The notes under the pieces are model-generated. The model searched no databases. It had not been told where the DNA came from and saw nothing but the letters and a program-made list of their open reading frames with translations. Shown in pieces: positions 43,053 to 51,936 of a stretch of 64,000 bases of DNA. Source of the DNA: an uncultured Kiritimatiellota bacterium (lineage in GTDB: Bacteria > Verrucomicrobiota > Kiritimatiellia > RFP12 > DVOR01). Positions within the stretch are counted from its first letter, which is position 1, and the number at the start of each line of letters is the position of its first letter. A program made the position numbers and the translations under genes. The stretch covers positions 1 to 64,000 of the forward strand of contig CALXMV010000008.1 of the NCBI GenBank assembly GCA_944389565.1, read 5' to 3'.

Positions 43053-44909
43053 ATGGCCACGAAGACCGAGAAGAAGCGCGTCCGTTTTGTGGACACGACG
43101 TTGCGCGACGCCCATCAATCGCTGTGGGCGACGCGGATGCGGACGAAGGACATCCTGGGCATCCTGGAGGCGGTGGACGACGCCGGCTTCTACGCCATCG
43201 AGTGCTGGGGCGGCGCGACGTTCGACGTGTGCATGCGTTTCCTGCGCGAGGACCCGTGGGAGCGTCTGCGCCAGATCAAGGCCGTCTGCAAAAAGACGCC
43301 CCTGCAGATGCTCCTGCGCGGGCAGAACTGCCTGGGTTACAAGCATTACCCCGACGACGTGCTGGAGCGGTGCGTCGCGAAGATGTGCGAGAACGGGATG
43401 GATATCTTCCGTTGCTTCGACGCGCTCAACGACGTGCGCAACCTCGAGGCAGCCATCAAGGCCGTGAAGAAATACGGCGGGCACGCGCAGGGCACCATCT
43501 GCTACACCGTCTCGCCCGTGCACACGGCGGCCAACTTCGTGAAGTTCGCCAAGGAGCAGGTCGATCTGGGCATCGACTCGCTGGCGATCAAGGACATGGC
43601 CGGCATCCTCACCCCCGCGGCGGCGCGCGAGCTGGTGGGCGCGCTCAAAAAGGCGCTTCCCGAGCTGCCCATCGAGGTGCACTCGCACATGACCAGCGGC
43701 ATGGCCCCGGCCATGTACATGGCCGCCGTCGAGGCCGGCGCCGGCGCGATCGATTGCGCCGTGGCCACGCTCTCGGGCTTCTCCTCCCAGCCGGCCCATG
43801 GCACGATGAAGGCCATCCTCGAAGGCCTCGGCTACGAGACCGGCGTGAAGGTCGACCGTATCACCGAGATCGACGAGTACTTCAAGAAGCTCAAGCCCGA
43901 TCGCGCGCTCCAGGCCAACGCCAACGCCGAGGTGGTGGACGTGCAGGTGCTCATCCACCACATCCCCGGCGGCATGATCTCCAACACCCGCAGCCAGCTG
44001 GCCCAGCAGGGCGCGCTCGACAAACTCCCCGCCGTGCTCGAGGAGCTCCCCCGCGTCCGCAAGGACATGGGCTACCCGCCGCTCGTCACCCCCACCTCGC
44101 AGATCATGGGCGTGCAGGCCGTCCTCAACGTCCTCACCGGCGAGCGCTACGGCACCGTGACCAACGAGACGCGCCAGTACGTGGCCGGCTATTACGGCCG
44201 CTCGCCCGCGCCCGTCGACCCCAAGATCGCCAAGCGCATCCTCGGCAAGGAGAAGCCCATCACCTGTCGCCCCGCCGACCTGCTGGAGCCCGGCCTGGCC
44301 AAGGCCGCCAAGGAGCTCGACCCCAAGCTGGTGAAGAGCGAGGAGGATATCCTCTCCTACTGCATGTTCCCCGCCGTGGCGCTGGATTACTTCCAGTGGC
44401 GCGCCAAGCCCGAGGGCGAGCGTGACCCGATCCCCGCCGACGGCGAGCTCACCATCGCCAAGGCGAAGGCCCAGGCCAAGGCCGCCGAGGAGGCCCCCAA
44501 GCCGACGCCGCTCTCGGCGGACGACGCGAAGTTCGCCGTCATCGGCAAGCAGTTCGTCGCGCTCTTCGGCTCGCTCGGCGGCAACCTGAAGGTCGATGCC
44601 TCGGCCCTCGCCGTCGCGCCCGCCGCCGAGGCCGCCCCCGCCGCGGATGCCCCCGCCGCCCCCGCCGCCGCGCCCAAGAAGACCCTGAACGCCACGCTCA
44701 CGGGCACCTTCTATCGCGCCGACGCCCCCGGCAAACCGAACATCGTCGAGGAAGGCGCCGCCGTCAAGGCCGGGCAGCCGGTCTGCGTGCTCGAGGCGAT
44801 GAAACTCTTCAACCCGGTGAAGGCCACGGAGGATTGCACGATCGTGCGCTTCCTGGTGAAGCCGGGCGAGACCGTCCAGAAGGGCGCGCCGATCGCCGAG
44901 ATCGCGTGA
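43053..44909 (+). CDS. Carboxyltransferase-biotinyl subunit (pyruvate carboxylase B / oxaloacetate decarboxylase alpha)
   Basis: It transfers a carboxyl group between biotin and pyruvate/oxaloacetate. The 618-residue protein has the carboxyltransferase barrel from DTTLRDAHQS, with the conserved KDMAGIL and VHSHMTSGMAP (metal and active-site residues) and RQYVAGYYG. The PYC/OADA conserved domain follows to about 470, then an Ala/Pro-rich linker. The biotin domain ends the chain, with lysine K584 in EAMKLFN. That domain (TLTGTFYRADAPG) looks like a BCCP (AccB) domain rather than the usual OadA type. The start at 43053 follows AAAGGA. No partner subunit is nearby, so decarboxylase and carboxylase roles cannot be separated. 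Confidence 0.88.
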   Translation: MATKTEKKRVRFVDTTLRDAHQSLWATRMRTKDILGILEAVDDAGFYAIECWGGATFDVCMRFLREDPWERLRQIKAVCKKTPLQMLLRGQNCLGYKHYPDDVLERCVAKMCENGMDIFRCFDALNDVRNLEAAIKAVKKYGGHAQGTICYTVSPVHTAANFVKFAKEQVDLGIDSLAIKDMAGILTPAAARELVGALKKALPELPIEVHSHMTSGMAPAMYMAAVEAGAGAIDCAVATLSGFSSQPAHGTMKAILEGLGYETGVKVDRITEIDEYFKKLKPDRALQANANAEVVDVQVLIHHIPGGMISNTRSQLAQQGALDKLPAVLEELPRVRKDMGYPPLVTPTSQIMGVQAVLNVLTGERYGTVTNETRQYVAGYYGRSPAPVDPKIAKRILGKEKPITCRPADLLEPGLAKAAKELDPKLVKSEEDILSYCMFPAVALDYFQWRAKPEGERDPIPADGELTIAKAKAQAKAAEEAPKPTPLSADDAKFAVIGKQFVALFGSLGGNLKVDASALAVAPAAEAAPAADAPAAPAAAPKKTLNATLTGTFYRADAPGKPNIVEEGAAVKAGQPVCVLEAMKLFNPVKATEDCTIVRFLVKPGETVQKGAPIAEIA

Positions 44910-44917
44910 CGCCTCCC

Positions 44918-44948
44918 GCGCGGCGCCCCCGACCCCGGGGCGCCGCGC
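44918..44948 (+). other. Strong GC hairpin between the biotinyl gene and the ABC exporter
   Basis: A perfect 12-bp stem (44918-44929 with 44937-44948) has no T run after it, so it is not a standard intrinsic terminator. It may protect the upstream mRNA end or partly stop transcription. Confidence 0.6.
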
Positions 44949-44976
44949 ACCCTTCCATCCCCCAGCGCCCCCGCCC

Positions 44977-46929
44977 ATGCCGCATCGGAAAAAACAAGCC
45001 GTCCCCGCCGCTTCGCCCGCCGGGCGTGAGTGGTTCGACCGGGAGTACGACGCGAAGACCGTCTATCGCCGCCTGTGGGGATATGCGCGGAAGTACAAGG
45101 CCATCATCGTGGCGGGGCTGTTGCTGGGGATGCTGACCGGTGGCGCGTGGACCCCCATCTTCATGATGGTGAAGCCGTTGGCGGAGCAATTGGTGCCTTC
45201 CGCCCCGGCGCCGGTCGTCCAGACCGTCGAGACGGGCGCGGGCGTGGCGAAGGCGGATCGCCTCACGGGGTCGTTGGCCCAGGCGGATGCCTTTCTGGGG
45301 CGTTTCGGCATCTCGCTGACGGATGCCGACGGGTCGCCCAAGGCGCCGGTCTTCGCGCTGATCATGATGCTCTTCGCGGGGGCCGTGGGGCTGAAGATGG
45401 TGACGCAGTACCTGAACCAATACTTCCTGACGAAGGCCGGGATGAAGGTGGTGATGGATCTGCGCAACGTCATGTTCGCCCACCTGCAGGAGCAGTCGCT
45501 GGCCTTCCATGGCCGTAGCGACGTGGGCAAGCTGATGAGCCGCGCGACGGGCGACCCCAGCATCGTGCAGACGATCATCTCCTCGACGATGAGCGACTTG
45601 TGCCGGGCGCCTTTCGAGGTGCTCTCCGCCGTCGTTTTCGTCTGCGTCTACGCCATCCAGGGCGGTCTGCTCGACCTCTTCCTCATCACGGTCCTCGGCT
45701 ATCCGCTGTGCATGGTGCCGGTGGTGTGGCTGGGGCGCAAGATCCGCCGTTGGACGGCGCGGATGCTGGAGCAGAGCGCGGGTGTCGGCTCCGGCTTCCA
45801 TGAGAACCTCACGTGCATCCGCGTGGTCAAGGCCTACCACACCGAGGCGCAGGAGATCGCGAAGTACGAGCAGGCCAACCTGCGGCAGTACAAGATGAAT
45901 ATGCGCGCCGTGCGCCTCGGCATCCTGGTGGGGCCGCTCACGGAACTGGTCGCGATCGTCCTGGCGGGCTTCTTCATCGTCCTCTGCGGCTTGCGGGGGC
46001 TGACCTTCGTGGACGTGATCCCGCTGTTGCCGCCCTTCCTCATCCTCTACAAGCCCATGAAGCAGATCGGGCGCATCCAGGTGGCGTTGGAGAACGGTCG
46101 CGCCGCGCTCCAGCGCATCTTCTCCCTGCTCGACGTCCACGACGAGCTCGTCGAGAAGCCCGACGCGAAGCCCATCGCCGCCTTCCGGGACGCCGTCGTC
46201 TTCGACCATGTGGACTTCCGGTACGCGGGGCGCGACGCCCTCACCATCCATGACGCGGATTTCACCATCAGGCGCGGGCAGATGTATGCCGTCGTCGGCT
46301 CCACGGGCAGCGGCAAGACCACGCTCGCCAACCTCCTCGCCCGGTTCTACGACGTCTCCGGCGGCCGGGTGCTCATCGACGGCACCGACATCCGCGACTA
46401 CAGGATCTCCGACATCCGTGCCATCATCGGCGCCGTCACCCAGGAATCCATCCTCTTCAACGACACCATCGCCGCGAACATCGCCTACGGCACGCCCGGC
46501 GCCACCCGCGAGCAGATCGTCCGGGCCGCGACCCTCGCCAACGCCCATGCCTTCATCGCCGCGCACCCGGAGGGTTACGACCGCGTGGTCGGCGAGAAAG
46601 GGTTCGTGCTCAGCGGCGGCGAGCGCCAGCGCATCGCCATCGCGCGGGCCATCCTGCGCAACCCGCCCATTCTCATCCTTGACGAGGCCACCAGCGCCCT
46701 CGACACCGTCACCGAGCAGCAGGTCCAGGCCGCCATCGACAACCTGATGCAGAATCGCACCACCTTCGCCATCGCCCACCGCCTCTCCACCATCCGCCGC
46801 GCGGATTGCATCCTCGTGATGGAGAAAGGGGAGATCAGGGAGCGTGGCACGCACGACGAGCTTTACGCGCGGGGCGGGCTCTACCGCCGCCTCTGCGACA
46901 TCCAAAATCGACAAAACGAGGAAGCCTGA
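44977..46929 (+). CDS. ABC exporter, MsbA-like (lipid or drug type)
   Basis: A half-size ABC exporter of 650 residues. The membrane domain (about 40-380) has six hydrophobic segments. A roughly 70-residue insert lies between segments 1 and 2 (about 75-130). The ATPase domain (about 400-645) shows Walker A VGSTGSGKTT, Q-loop VTQESILFN, signature LSGGERQRIAIARA, Walker B ILILDEATSALD, and the switch AHRLSTI. It may flip lipid A or another lipid (MsbA-like). No ribosome binding site precedes the ATG, which follows a strong hairpin and a C-rich stretch; the true start may differ. The next gene begins 2 bases after the stop. Confidence 0.85.
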   Translation: MPHRKKQAVPAASPAGREWFDREYDAKTVYRRLWGYARKYKAIIVAGLLLGMLTGGAWTPIFMMVKPLAEQLVPSAPAPVVQTVETGAGVAKADRLTGSLAQADAFLGRFGISLTDADGSPKAPVFALIMMLFAGAVGLKMVTQYLNQYFLTKAGMKVVMDLRNVMFAHLQEQSLAFHGRSDVGKLMSRATGDPSIVQTIISSTMSDLCRAPFEVLSAVVFVCVYAIQGGLLDLFLITVLGYPLCMVPVVWLGRKIRRWTARMLEQSAGVGSGFHENLTCIRVVKAYHTEAQEIAKYEQANLRQYKMNMRAVRLGILVGPLTELVAIVLAGFFIVLCGLRGLTFVDVIPLLPPFLILYKPMKQIGRIQVALENGRAALQRIFSLLDVHDELVEKPDAKPIAAFRDAVVFDHVDFRYAGRDALTIHDADFTIRRGQMYAVVGSTGSGKTTLANLLARFYDVSGGRVLIDGTDIRDYRISDIRAIIGAVTQESILFNDTIAANIAYGTPGATREQIVRAATLANAHAFIAAHPEGYDRVVGEKGFVLSGGERQRIAIARAILRNPPILILDEATSALDTVTEQQVQAAIDNLMQNRTTFAIAHRLSTIRRADCILVMEKGEIRERGTHDELYARGGLYRRLCDIQNRQNEEA

Positions 46930-46931
46930 CC

Positions 46932-49900
46932 ATGCACCCCACCGGCCTTCCCGCACGCCTCGGGGGCGCGTTCCTGGCGTTCGCCGTCCTCCTTTGCTCG
47001 GCCTTCGCCCAGGCGCGGGCCGAGGCGCCCACGCCCGCCTCCTGGCCCTGCCGCCCCGCCCCCGCCGAGCCGCCGAAGGATTTCGACCCCGAGCGGATCT
47101 ACATGGCCTCGCGCCCGTCGATCCTGCCGGAGGGCGACCGTTTCCTCTTCGAATGGTGCGACGCCATCTGGATCGCGCCCGTCTCCGGCGGCATCGCGAA
47201 GGTGCTCCAGCACTCCGCCACGGGGCACGACGCCTGGCCGGTCGTCTCCCGCGACGGCAAGCGCTTTGCCTTCCAGTCCAGCCGCGCCGGCGGGTGGCAT
47301 CTCTTCGTGGCCGACATCGACGAAGGCGCGGAGGCGCGGCAGGTCGGCTTTCATTCCGACGGCGAACGCCCCTACCTGTGGTCGCAGGACGATTCCGAGG
47401 TGCTGTGCTACGTCCTACGCGACGACAACGGCTCCGTCTTCGACCAAGGGCGCCTCGCGTGGCTGCCGGTCAATCGTCGCGCGGCCGAGCGGCGCGTCTT
47501 CGACGCGATGGGCAGCGAGCCCTCCCTCTCCCCCGACGGCCGGCACCTCCTCTTCGTCCAAGAGGGCGAGGGGATCTACCGCAAGGGCTTCACGGGCGAG
47601 AACGCCGCCCGCATCTGGTGTTACGACACGCAGACGCGCACCTTCGCGCTCGCCGTCAAGCATCCCACCGAGAGTCTCACGCCCCTGTGGTGCCCGGATG
47701 GCAAAGGCTTCTACTACGTCTCCGGGCAGGACGGCACCATGAACGTCTGGTGGCACGCCTTCCCCGGCACCGAGGAGCGGCAGATCACGTTCTTCGAGGG
47801 CGACAGCGTCATCGCCCCGACGCTCTCCGCGGACGGCAAGACGATGATCTTCCGGCAGGGGCTATGGTTCTGGTCGATCGATCCCACCGCGCCGAAGGCC
47901 ACGCCCAAGCGCATCGACCTGATCCCGGAGGACACGGGGCTCGCCCGCAACTTCAGCCGCCGCCGCCTCTACGACACCCTGTGGAACAACGACGAGGCCG
48001 GCTCGCTCACCGCCACCAGCGGAGGCCTTGAGTTCGCCTTTACCACCGGCGGCGACCTCTACGTCATGGACACCACCCTCCGTGAGCCTAGACTGGTTTA
48101 CGGCGACTCCCGCACCCATGAGCGCGAGGCCGTCTTCTCCAAGGACGGCGCCCGACTCTTCTTCCTCTCCGACCGCGGCGACGGCGTGGCCCTCTGCGTC
48201 GCCGAGAAGGCCCGCCCCGACCACTTCTGGTGGGAGAACGACGACTTCGTCGTCAATCCCCTGGTCGTCGACAAGACCCGCCGCGCGAACCTTTCCATCT
48301 CCCCCGACGGCCGCCGCCTCGCGTGGATCGAGACGAGCTCGCGCCTGGTCGTCGCCGACACCGAGGGCAAGGTCATCCGCACCTTCCCGCCGGTCAAGCG
48401 CGTCAATGCCTACGACTGGTCGCCCGACGGCCGCTGGCTCGTCGTCGCCCAAGAGGATAACTACGCCAACTGCGACATCTGGCTCCTCCCCATCGACGAC
48501 CTCAAGGCGAAGCCCTACAACCTCTCCCGCTCGTTCACCTGGGATGGCGTCCCCGCCTGGTCGCCTGACGGCCAGCTGATCGTCTGGAACGGCCAGCGCG
48601 TCGGCTCCGGCTCCAACCTCTTCCACGTCTGGCTCCGCCGCCACGACGAGGAGGCCCTCAAGGCCCAGGCCTATCGCGAGGCCATCGAGAACATGGGGCT
48701 CAAGCTGGACGACCGGCCCGAGACCTCCCTCCTCCTCGGCGCGACCGTCAACACCGCGCCCGACCCGAACAGCCCCGACGCCGACGCCGACGCGCTGGCG
48801 ACCGAGCCCCCGCCCGTCCGCATCGACTTCGACGGCCTCGCCGAGCGCGTCCATGCCACGCCCATCACCAGCCTCGGCGCACCCACCTTCGCGCCCGACT
48901 CGCGCCGCATCCTCTTCCCCGCCACCATCGGCGGCGTCGCCGGCACCTACGAGGTCACGATCCCCGAGCGCCTCAAGCCGAAGCTCGTCACGAAGCGTTG
49001 GGGCTACCCCGTCGGCTGGTTCGGCAAGGACAAGGACCCCCTCAAGGCCGACCGCCTCGTCCTGATCACCAACGACCGCAAAATCGGCACCCTCAACGAG
49101 ACCTACCCCTTCCGCGTCTACCAGGAGACCGACATCCAGGACTACCAGGAACTCGGCTTCCTCACCATCTGGGGCACCCTGCGCGACGAGTTTTACGACG
49201 CGGACATGCATGGCGCCGACTGGGAGGCCGTCCGCCGCAAATACCAGCTTCCCGCCCGCTGCGCGCCGACCCGCTCCGTCTTCATGCGCCTCATCTACGC
49301 CATGAACGGCGAGCTCAACGCCTCCCACCTCGGCTATTACGATGACGACGCCTCGCGCCGCGAATGGAACCGCTCCATCTCCACCCACGCCTGGGAGCCC
49401 GTCACCTCCCATCTCGGCATCCAGTTCGACCCCACCTACACCGGGGACGTCGGCTGGATGGTGCGCCGGGTCATCCCAGGGGGCCCCGCCGACTTCGACC
49501 AGGTGGGCCTCAAGCCCGGCGACCTCATCGTCTCCATCGACGGCGAGCCCATCCGCAACGGCATGGATCCCACCCTCCTGCTCAACGCCCCCAAGCCCGG
49601 CAAATACACCCTCGGCGTCAAATCCGGCGACACCGAGCGCAACGTCTACGTCGAGGCCATCACCACCGGCGAGGCCCGGGGCCTCCTCCAGAAAACGCTC
49701 TACGCCGACCGCCGCGACTACGTCCACGCACGCTCCGGCGGCGCCTTCGGCTACATCAACATCGCCAAGATGAACAACGACGAGTACAACCGCTTCGAGC
49801 GCGAGATCTTCGCCGAGGGCTTTGACAAGGCCGGCATGGTCATCGACGTGCGCGACAACACCGGCGGCTTCACCGCCGACAAGGTGCTCAACATCCTCGG

Positions 49901-50363
49901 CGTCCAGCGCCACTCCTGGTCCGTCCCCCGCCACGGCCAGCCGGCCTACCTCGCCGGCTATTGGGGCCGCCCCGTCTTCGACAAGCCCGTCGTCGTGCTC
50001 TGCAACCAGAACACCGTCTCCAACGGCGAGATCTTCTCGCACGCCATCAAACAGCTCGGCCGGGGCAAACTCGTCGGCGTCCAGACCCAGGGCGGCGTCA
50101 TCGCCACCAGCGAGGCCAAGGTGCTCGACCTCGGCGGCTTCCGCAAGGCCCACTACGGCTGGTACACCCTCGACGGCACCGACATGGAGCTCCACGGCGC
50201 CATCCCCGACGTCATCGTCGAGACCACCCCCGCCGACGCCGCCGCGGGCCGCGACCCGCAGCTCGACGCTGCCATCGACACCCTTCGCGCCGAGGTCGAG
50301 ACCTTCGAGAAAAATCACCGGCCCTTCGTCCCGAACACCTACAAATGGGATTGGAAACCATGA
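46932..50363 (+). CDS. Tricorn-like exported S41 protease
   Basis: The 1143-residue protein has a signal peptide (about 1-33). A large beta-propeller region (about 50-620) of PD40/WD40-like repeats is marked by repeated SPDGR, SADGK and SKDGA turns. A tricorn C1-like region, a PDZ domain (about 835-920, VIPGGPADFDQVGLKPGD) and the S41 domain follow. The nucleophile is probably S1030 in NTVSNGEIFSHA, next to VIDVRDNTGG. Tricorn homologues degrade peptides, here presumably in the periplasm. Acidic-Pro linker residues (about 605-625) separate two propellers. It begins 2 bases after the exporter stop, and its stop overlaps panD. Confidence 0.85.
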   Translation: MHPTGLPARLGGAFLAFAVLLCSAFAQARAEAPTPASWPCRPAPAEPPKDFDPERIYMASRPSILPEGDRFLFEWCDAIWIAPVSGGIAKVLQHSATGHDAWPVVSRDGKRFAFQSSRAGGWHLFVADIDEGAEARQVGFHSDGERPYLWSQDDSEVLCYVLRDDNGSVFDQGRLAWLPVNRRAAERRVFDAMGSEPSLSPDGRHLLFVQEGEGIYRKGFTGENAARIWCYDTQTRTFALAVKHPTESLTPLWCPDGKGFYYVSGQDGTMNVWWHAFPGTEERQITFFEGDSVIAPTLSADGKTMIFRQGLWFWSIDPTAPKATPKRIDLIPEDTGLARNFSRRRLYDTLWNNDEAGSLTATSGGLEFAFTTGGDLYVMDTTLREPRLVYGDSRTHEREAVFSKDGARLFFLSDRGDGVALCVAEKARPDHFWWENDDFVVNPLVVDKTRRANLSISPDGRRLAWIETSSRLVVADTEGKVIRTFPPVKRVNAYDWSPDGRWLVVAQEDNYANCDIWLLPIDDLKAKPYNLSRSFTWDGVPAWSPDGQLIVWNGQRVGSGSNLFHVWLRRHDEEALKAQAYREAIENMGLKLDDRPETSLLLGATVNTAPDPNSPDADADALATEPPPVRIDFDGLAERVHATPITSLGAPTFAPDSRRILFPATIGGVAGTYEVTIPERLKPKLVTKRWGYPVGWFGKDKDPLKADRLVLITNDRKIGTLNETYPFRVYQETDIQDYQELGFLTIWGTLRDEFYDADMHGADWEAVRRKYQLPARCAPTRSVFMRLIYAMNGELNASHLGYYDDDASRREWNRSISTHAWEPVTSHLGIQFDPTYTGDVGWMVRRVIPGGPADFDQVGLKPGDLIVSIDGEPIRNGMDPTLLLNAPKPGKYTLGVKSGDTERNVYVEAITTGEARGLLQKTLYADRRDYVHARSGGAFGYINIAKMNNDEYNRFEREIFAEGFDKAGMVIDVRDNTGGFTADKVLNILGVQRHSWSVPRHGQPAYLAGYWGRPVFDKPVVVLCNQNTVSNGEIFSHAIKQLGRGKLVGVQTQGGVIATSEAKVLDLGGFRKAHYGWYTLDGTDMELHGAIPDVIVETTPADAAAGRDPQLDAAIDTLRAEVETFEKNHRPFVPNTYKWDWKP

Positions 50364-50719
50364 CCCTCACCCTCCTTCACGCCAAACTCCACCATCTGCG
50401 CGTCACCCAGGCCGACCGCGACTACCTCGGCTCGCTGACCATCGACGAGGACCTCATGGACGCCGTCGGTCTGCGTGCCTACGAGAAGATCCTCGTCGCC
50501 GACCTGGAGAATGGCAACCGCCTGGAGACCTACGCCATTCCCGGCGTCCGCGGCTCGCGCATCGCCTGCCTCAATGGCGCGGCGGCCTACCTCGGCAAGG
50601 TCGGCGACCGCCTCATCGTCATGGCCTTCGCCCAGGTCCCCGAGGCCGAGGCACCCACGCACCATCCCAAGGTCGTCCGCCTCGACGCGCACAACGAGAT
50701 CGTCGCCCAGGCCTACTGA
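50360..50719 (+). CDS. panD: Aspartate 1-decarboxylase
   Basis: PanD makes beta-alanine for pantothenate and CoA. The 119-residue pro-enzyme has the self-cleavage site G24-S25 in YLGSLTID, giving the pyruvoyl group, plus the usual LHHLRVTQAD start, NLNRLETY-like ENGNRLETY and CLNGAAA segments. Its ATG overlaps the tricorn stop (ATGA), so translation is coupled; this link between a protease and vitamin synthesis is unusual. panB and panC are not in the window. Confidence 0.96.
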   Translation: MTLTLLHAKLHHLRVTQADRDYLGSLTIDEDLMDAVGLRAYEKILVADLENGNRLETYAIPGVRGSRIACLNGAAAYLGKVGDRLIVMAFAQVPEAEAPTHHPKVVRLDAHNEIVAQAY

Positions 50720-50742
50720 CCCCCACGCTCGCGCGCGCCACG

Positions 50743-50775
50743 AAAAAGCCCCTCCTTCCGGGAGGGGCTTTTTTC
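50743..50775. terminator. Bidirectional terminator after panD
   Basis: A stem of GCCCCTCC with GGAGGGGC is flanked by AAAAA and TTTTTT. It ends the exporter-protease-panD transcript and can stop the opposing metallopeptidase operon. Confidence 0.93.
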
Positions 50776-50801
50776 GTGCCCTCCCCATGCGTTCGCCCCC
50801 G

Positions 50802-50868
50802 ACCCTGCGCAGGGGCGGGGGCGAAACCCTAAGGGGTTCGGGTCAGACCCTTAAGGGTTTGGGGTCAG
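50802..50868. repeat. 22-bp repeat array, locus C (about 3 units)
   Basis: A degenerate first unit (50802-50825, 24 bp) precedes one of 21 bp (50826-50846) and one of 22 bp (50847-50868). The last two carry the palindromic cores ACCCTAAGGGGTT and ACCCTTAAGGGTTT. The final unit overlaps the last bases of the minus-strand metallopeptidase gene, and its GGGGTCAG end supplies that gene's stop codon (50865-50867). Confidence 0.82.
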
Positions 50869-51932
50869 GGGAGGGTGACGGGGTGGGTGTAGAGCTCGGT
50901 GGTGGCGTCGTCGTGGACGAGGCGGAGCTGGATTTGGGCGTTCTTGGTCTTGCCGGGGTGGATGTCGGCCATGGGGAGGGTGAAGTCGAAGCGGCCGGCG
51001 GTGTCGAAGGGGATGACGAAGGATTCGGCGTCGTAGTTTTGGTTGACGTGCCCGTAGTCGTCCTTGTCGAAGGCCGCGACGATGCGGCGGACGGTGGCGC
51101 CGGGGGGGATCTGGCCGGCGACGCGGAAGGTGCCGTCCTGCGGGGTGACGGTGAAGGGGAGCGTTTCGCCGACGCGTCGGAGGGGGCGCGGGGTCTGGAC
51201 GCGGCAAGGGGGCGAGCTTTCGAGGAAGGCGCAGTCGCCGGGGGTGAGGAAGGTGGGGGTGAAGCCGAGGGTGCGGTTGCCGGCGCCCATGAGGGCGGTG
51301 CCGAGCTGTTTGGCCTGGGAGCGGGTGGCGTGGGTGTGGGGGAGGCCGAGGCCGTGGCCGAGCTCGTGGGCCATGCCGCCGTACCACGGCTTGAACTTCC
51401 TGCCGGCGGGGGTGTCCTGCCCGCAGTCCTTGTAGTCGAAGTCCTGGTAATCGAGGGCGAAGCAGAACTTGCCGTAGCCGTAGAAGGGGACGTTCATGCG
51501 TTCGCCGGGCTTGGTGGGGATGATGACGAGGGTGCGGTCGGATCGGGTGGGGCGGGGATTGGCTTTGAGGTACGCGCGGACGTCCGGCAGGGCGGTCTCC
51601 CAGCCTTTCTCGTAGGGGTAGCCGGCGAGGGGGTGGGAGCCTTTGACGAGTTCGAGGGCGACGAGGCCGGTGTCGGGGTCGATGGGCATCCGGAGGCGGG
51701 CGGGGGAGCCGTTGCGGGCGAGTTCGCCGTTGTAGAACCGCTGCATCTCGAGGAGGATCTTGCCGAGGCGCTCGCGGTAGCGGGGGAGGGGCTCCATGTC
51801 GTTGGGCAGGAGGTAGAGGATGTTGAGTTCCTGCGCGGGGGGCGTCGTCGGCGGCGCGGGGGCGTCGGCGGCGCGGAGGGTGCCGGGCAGGAGGGTGAGA
51901 GCGGCGAGGAGGAGGGGGAGGCTGCGGGGCAT
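50865..51932 (-). CDS. Exported zinc metallopeptidase (metzincin-type motif)
   Basis: The 355-residue protein has a signal peptide (about 1-22). The zinc motif H189-E-L-G-H-G-L-G-L-P-H199 matches HExxHxxGxxH of metzincins, so it is probably a secreted protease. The preceding YGYGKFCFALDYQDFDYKDC adds cysteines. The C-terminal 110 residues form a beta domain (RVAGQIPPGATVRRIVAAFD-like). The subfamily is not clear, and the substrate is unknown. It starts 4 bases after the efflux gene's stop without its own ribosome binding site, as last gene of its operon. Its stop codon lies inside a 22-bp repeat. Confidence 0.8.
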   Translation of the reverse strand: MPRSLPLLLAALTLLPGTLRAADAPAPPTTPPAQELNILYLLPNDMEPLPRYRERLGKILLEMQRFYNGELARNGSPARLRMPIDPDTGLVALELVKGSHPLAGYPYEKGWETALPDVRAYLKANPRPTRSDRTLVIIPTKPGERMNVPFYGYGKFCFALDYQDFDYKDCGQDTPAGRKFKPWYGGMAHELGHGLGLPHTHATRSQAKQLGTALMGAGNRTLGFTPTFLTPGDCAFLESSPPCRVQTPRPLRRVGETLPFTVTPQDGTFRVAGQIPPGATVRRIVAAFDKDDYGHVNQNYDAESFVIPFDTAGRFDFTLPMADIHPGKTKNAQIQLRLVHDDATTELYTHPVTLP

Positions 51933-51936
51933 GGCG

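Noticed and set aside
44918-44948. Intrinsic terminator after the biotinyl gene
   Set aside because: The stem is strong but no T run follows on either strand.
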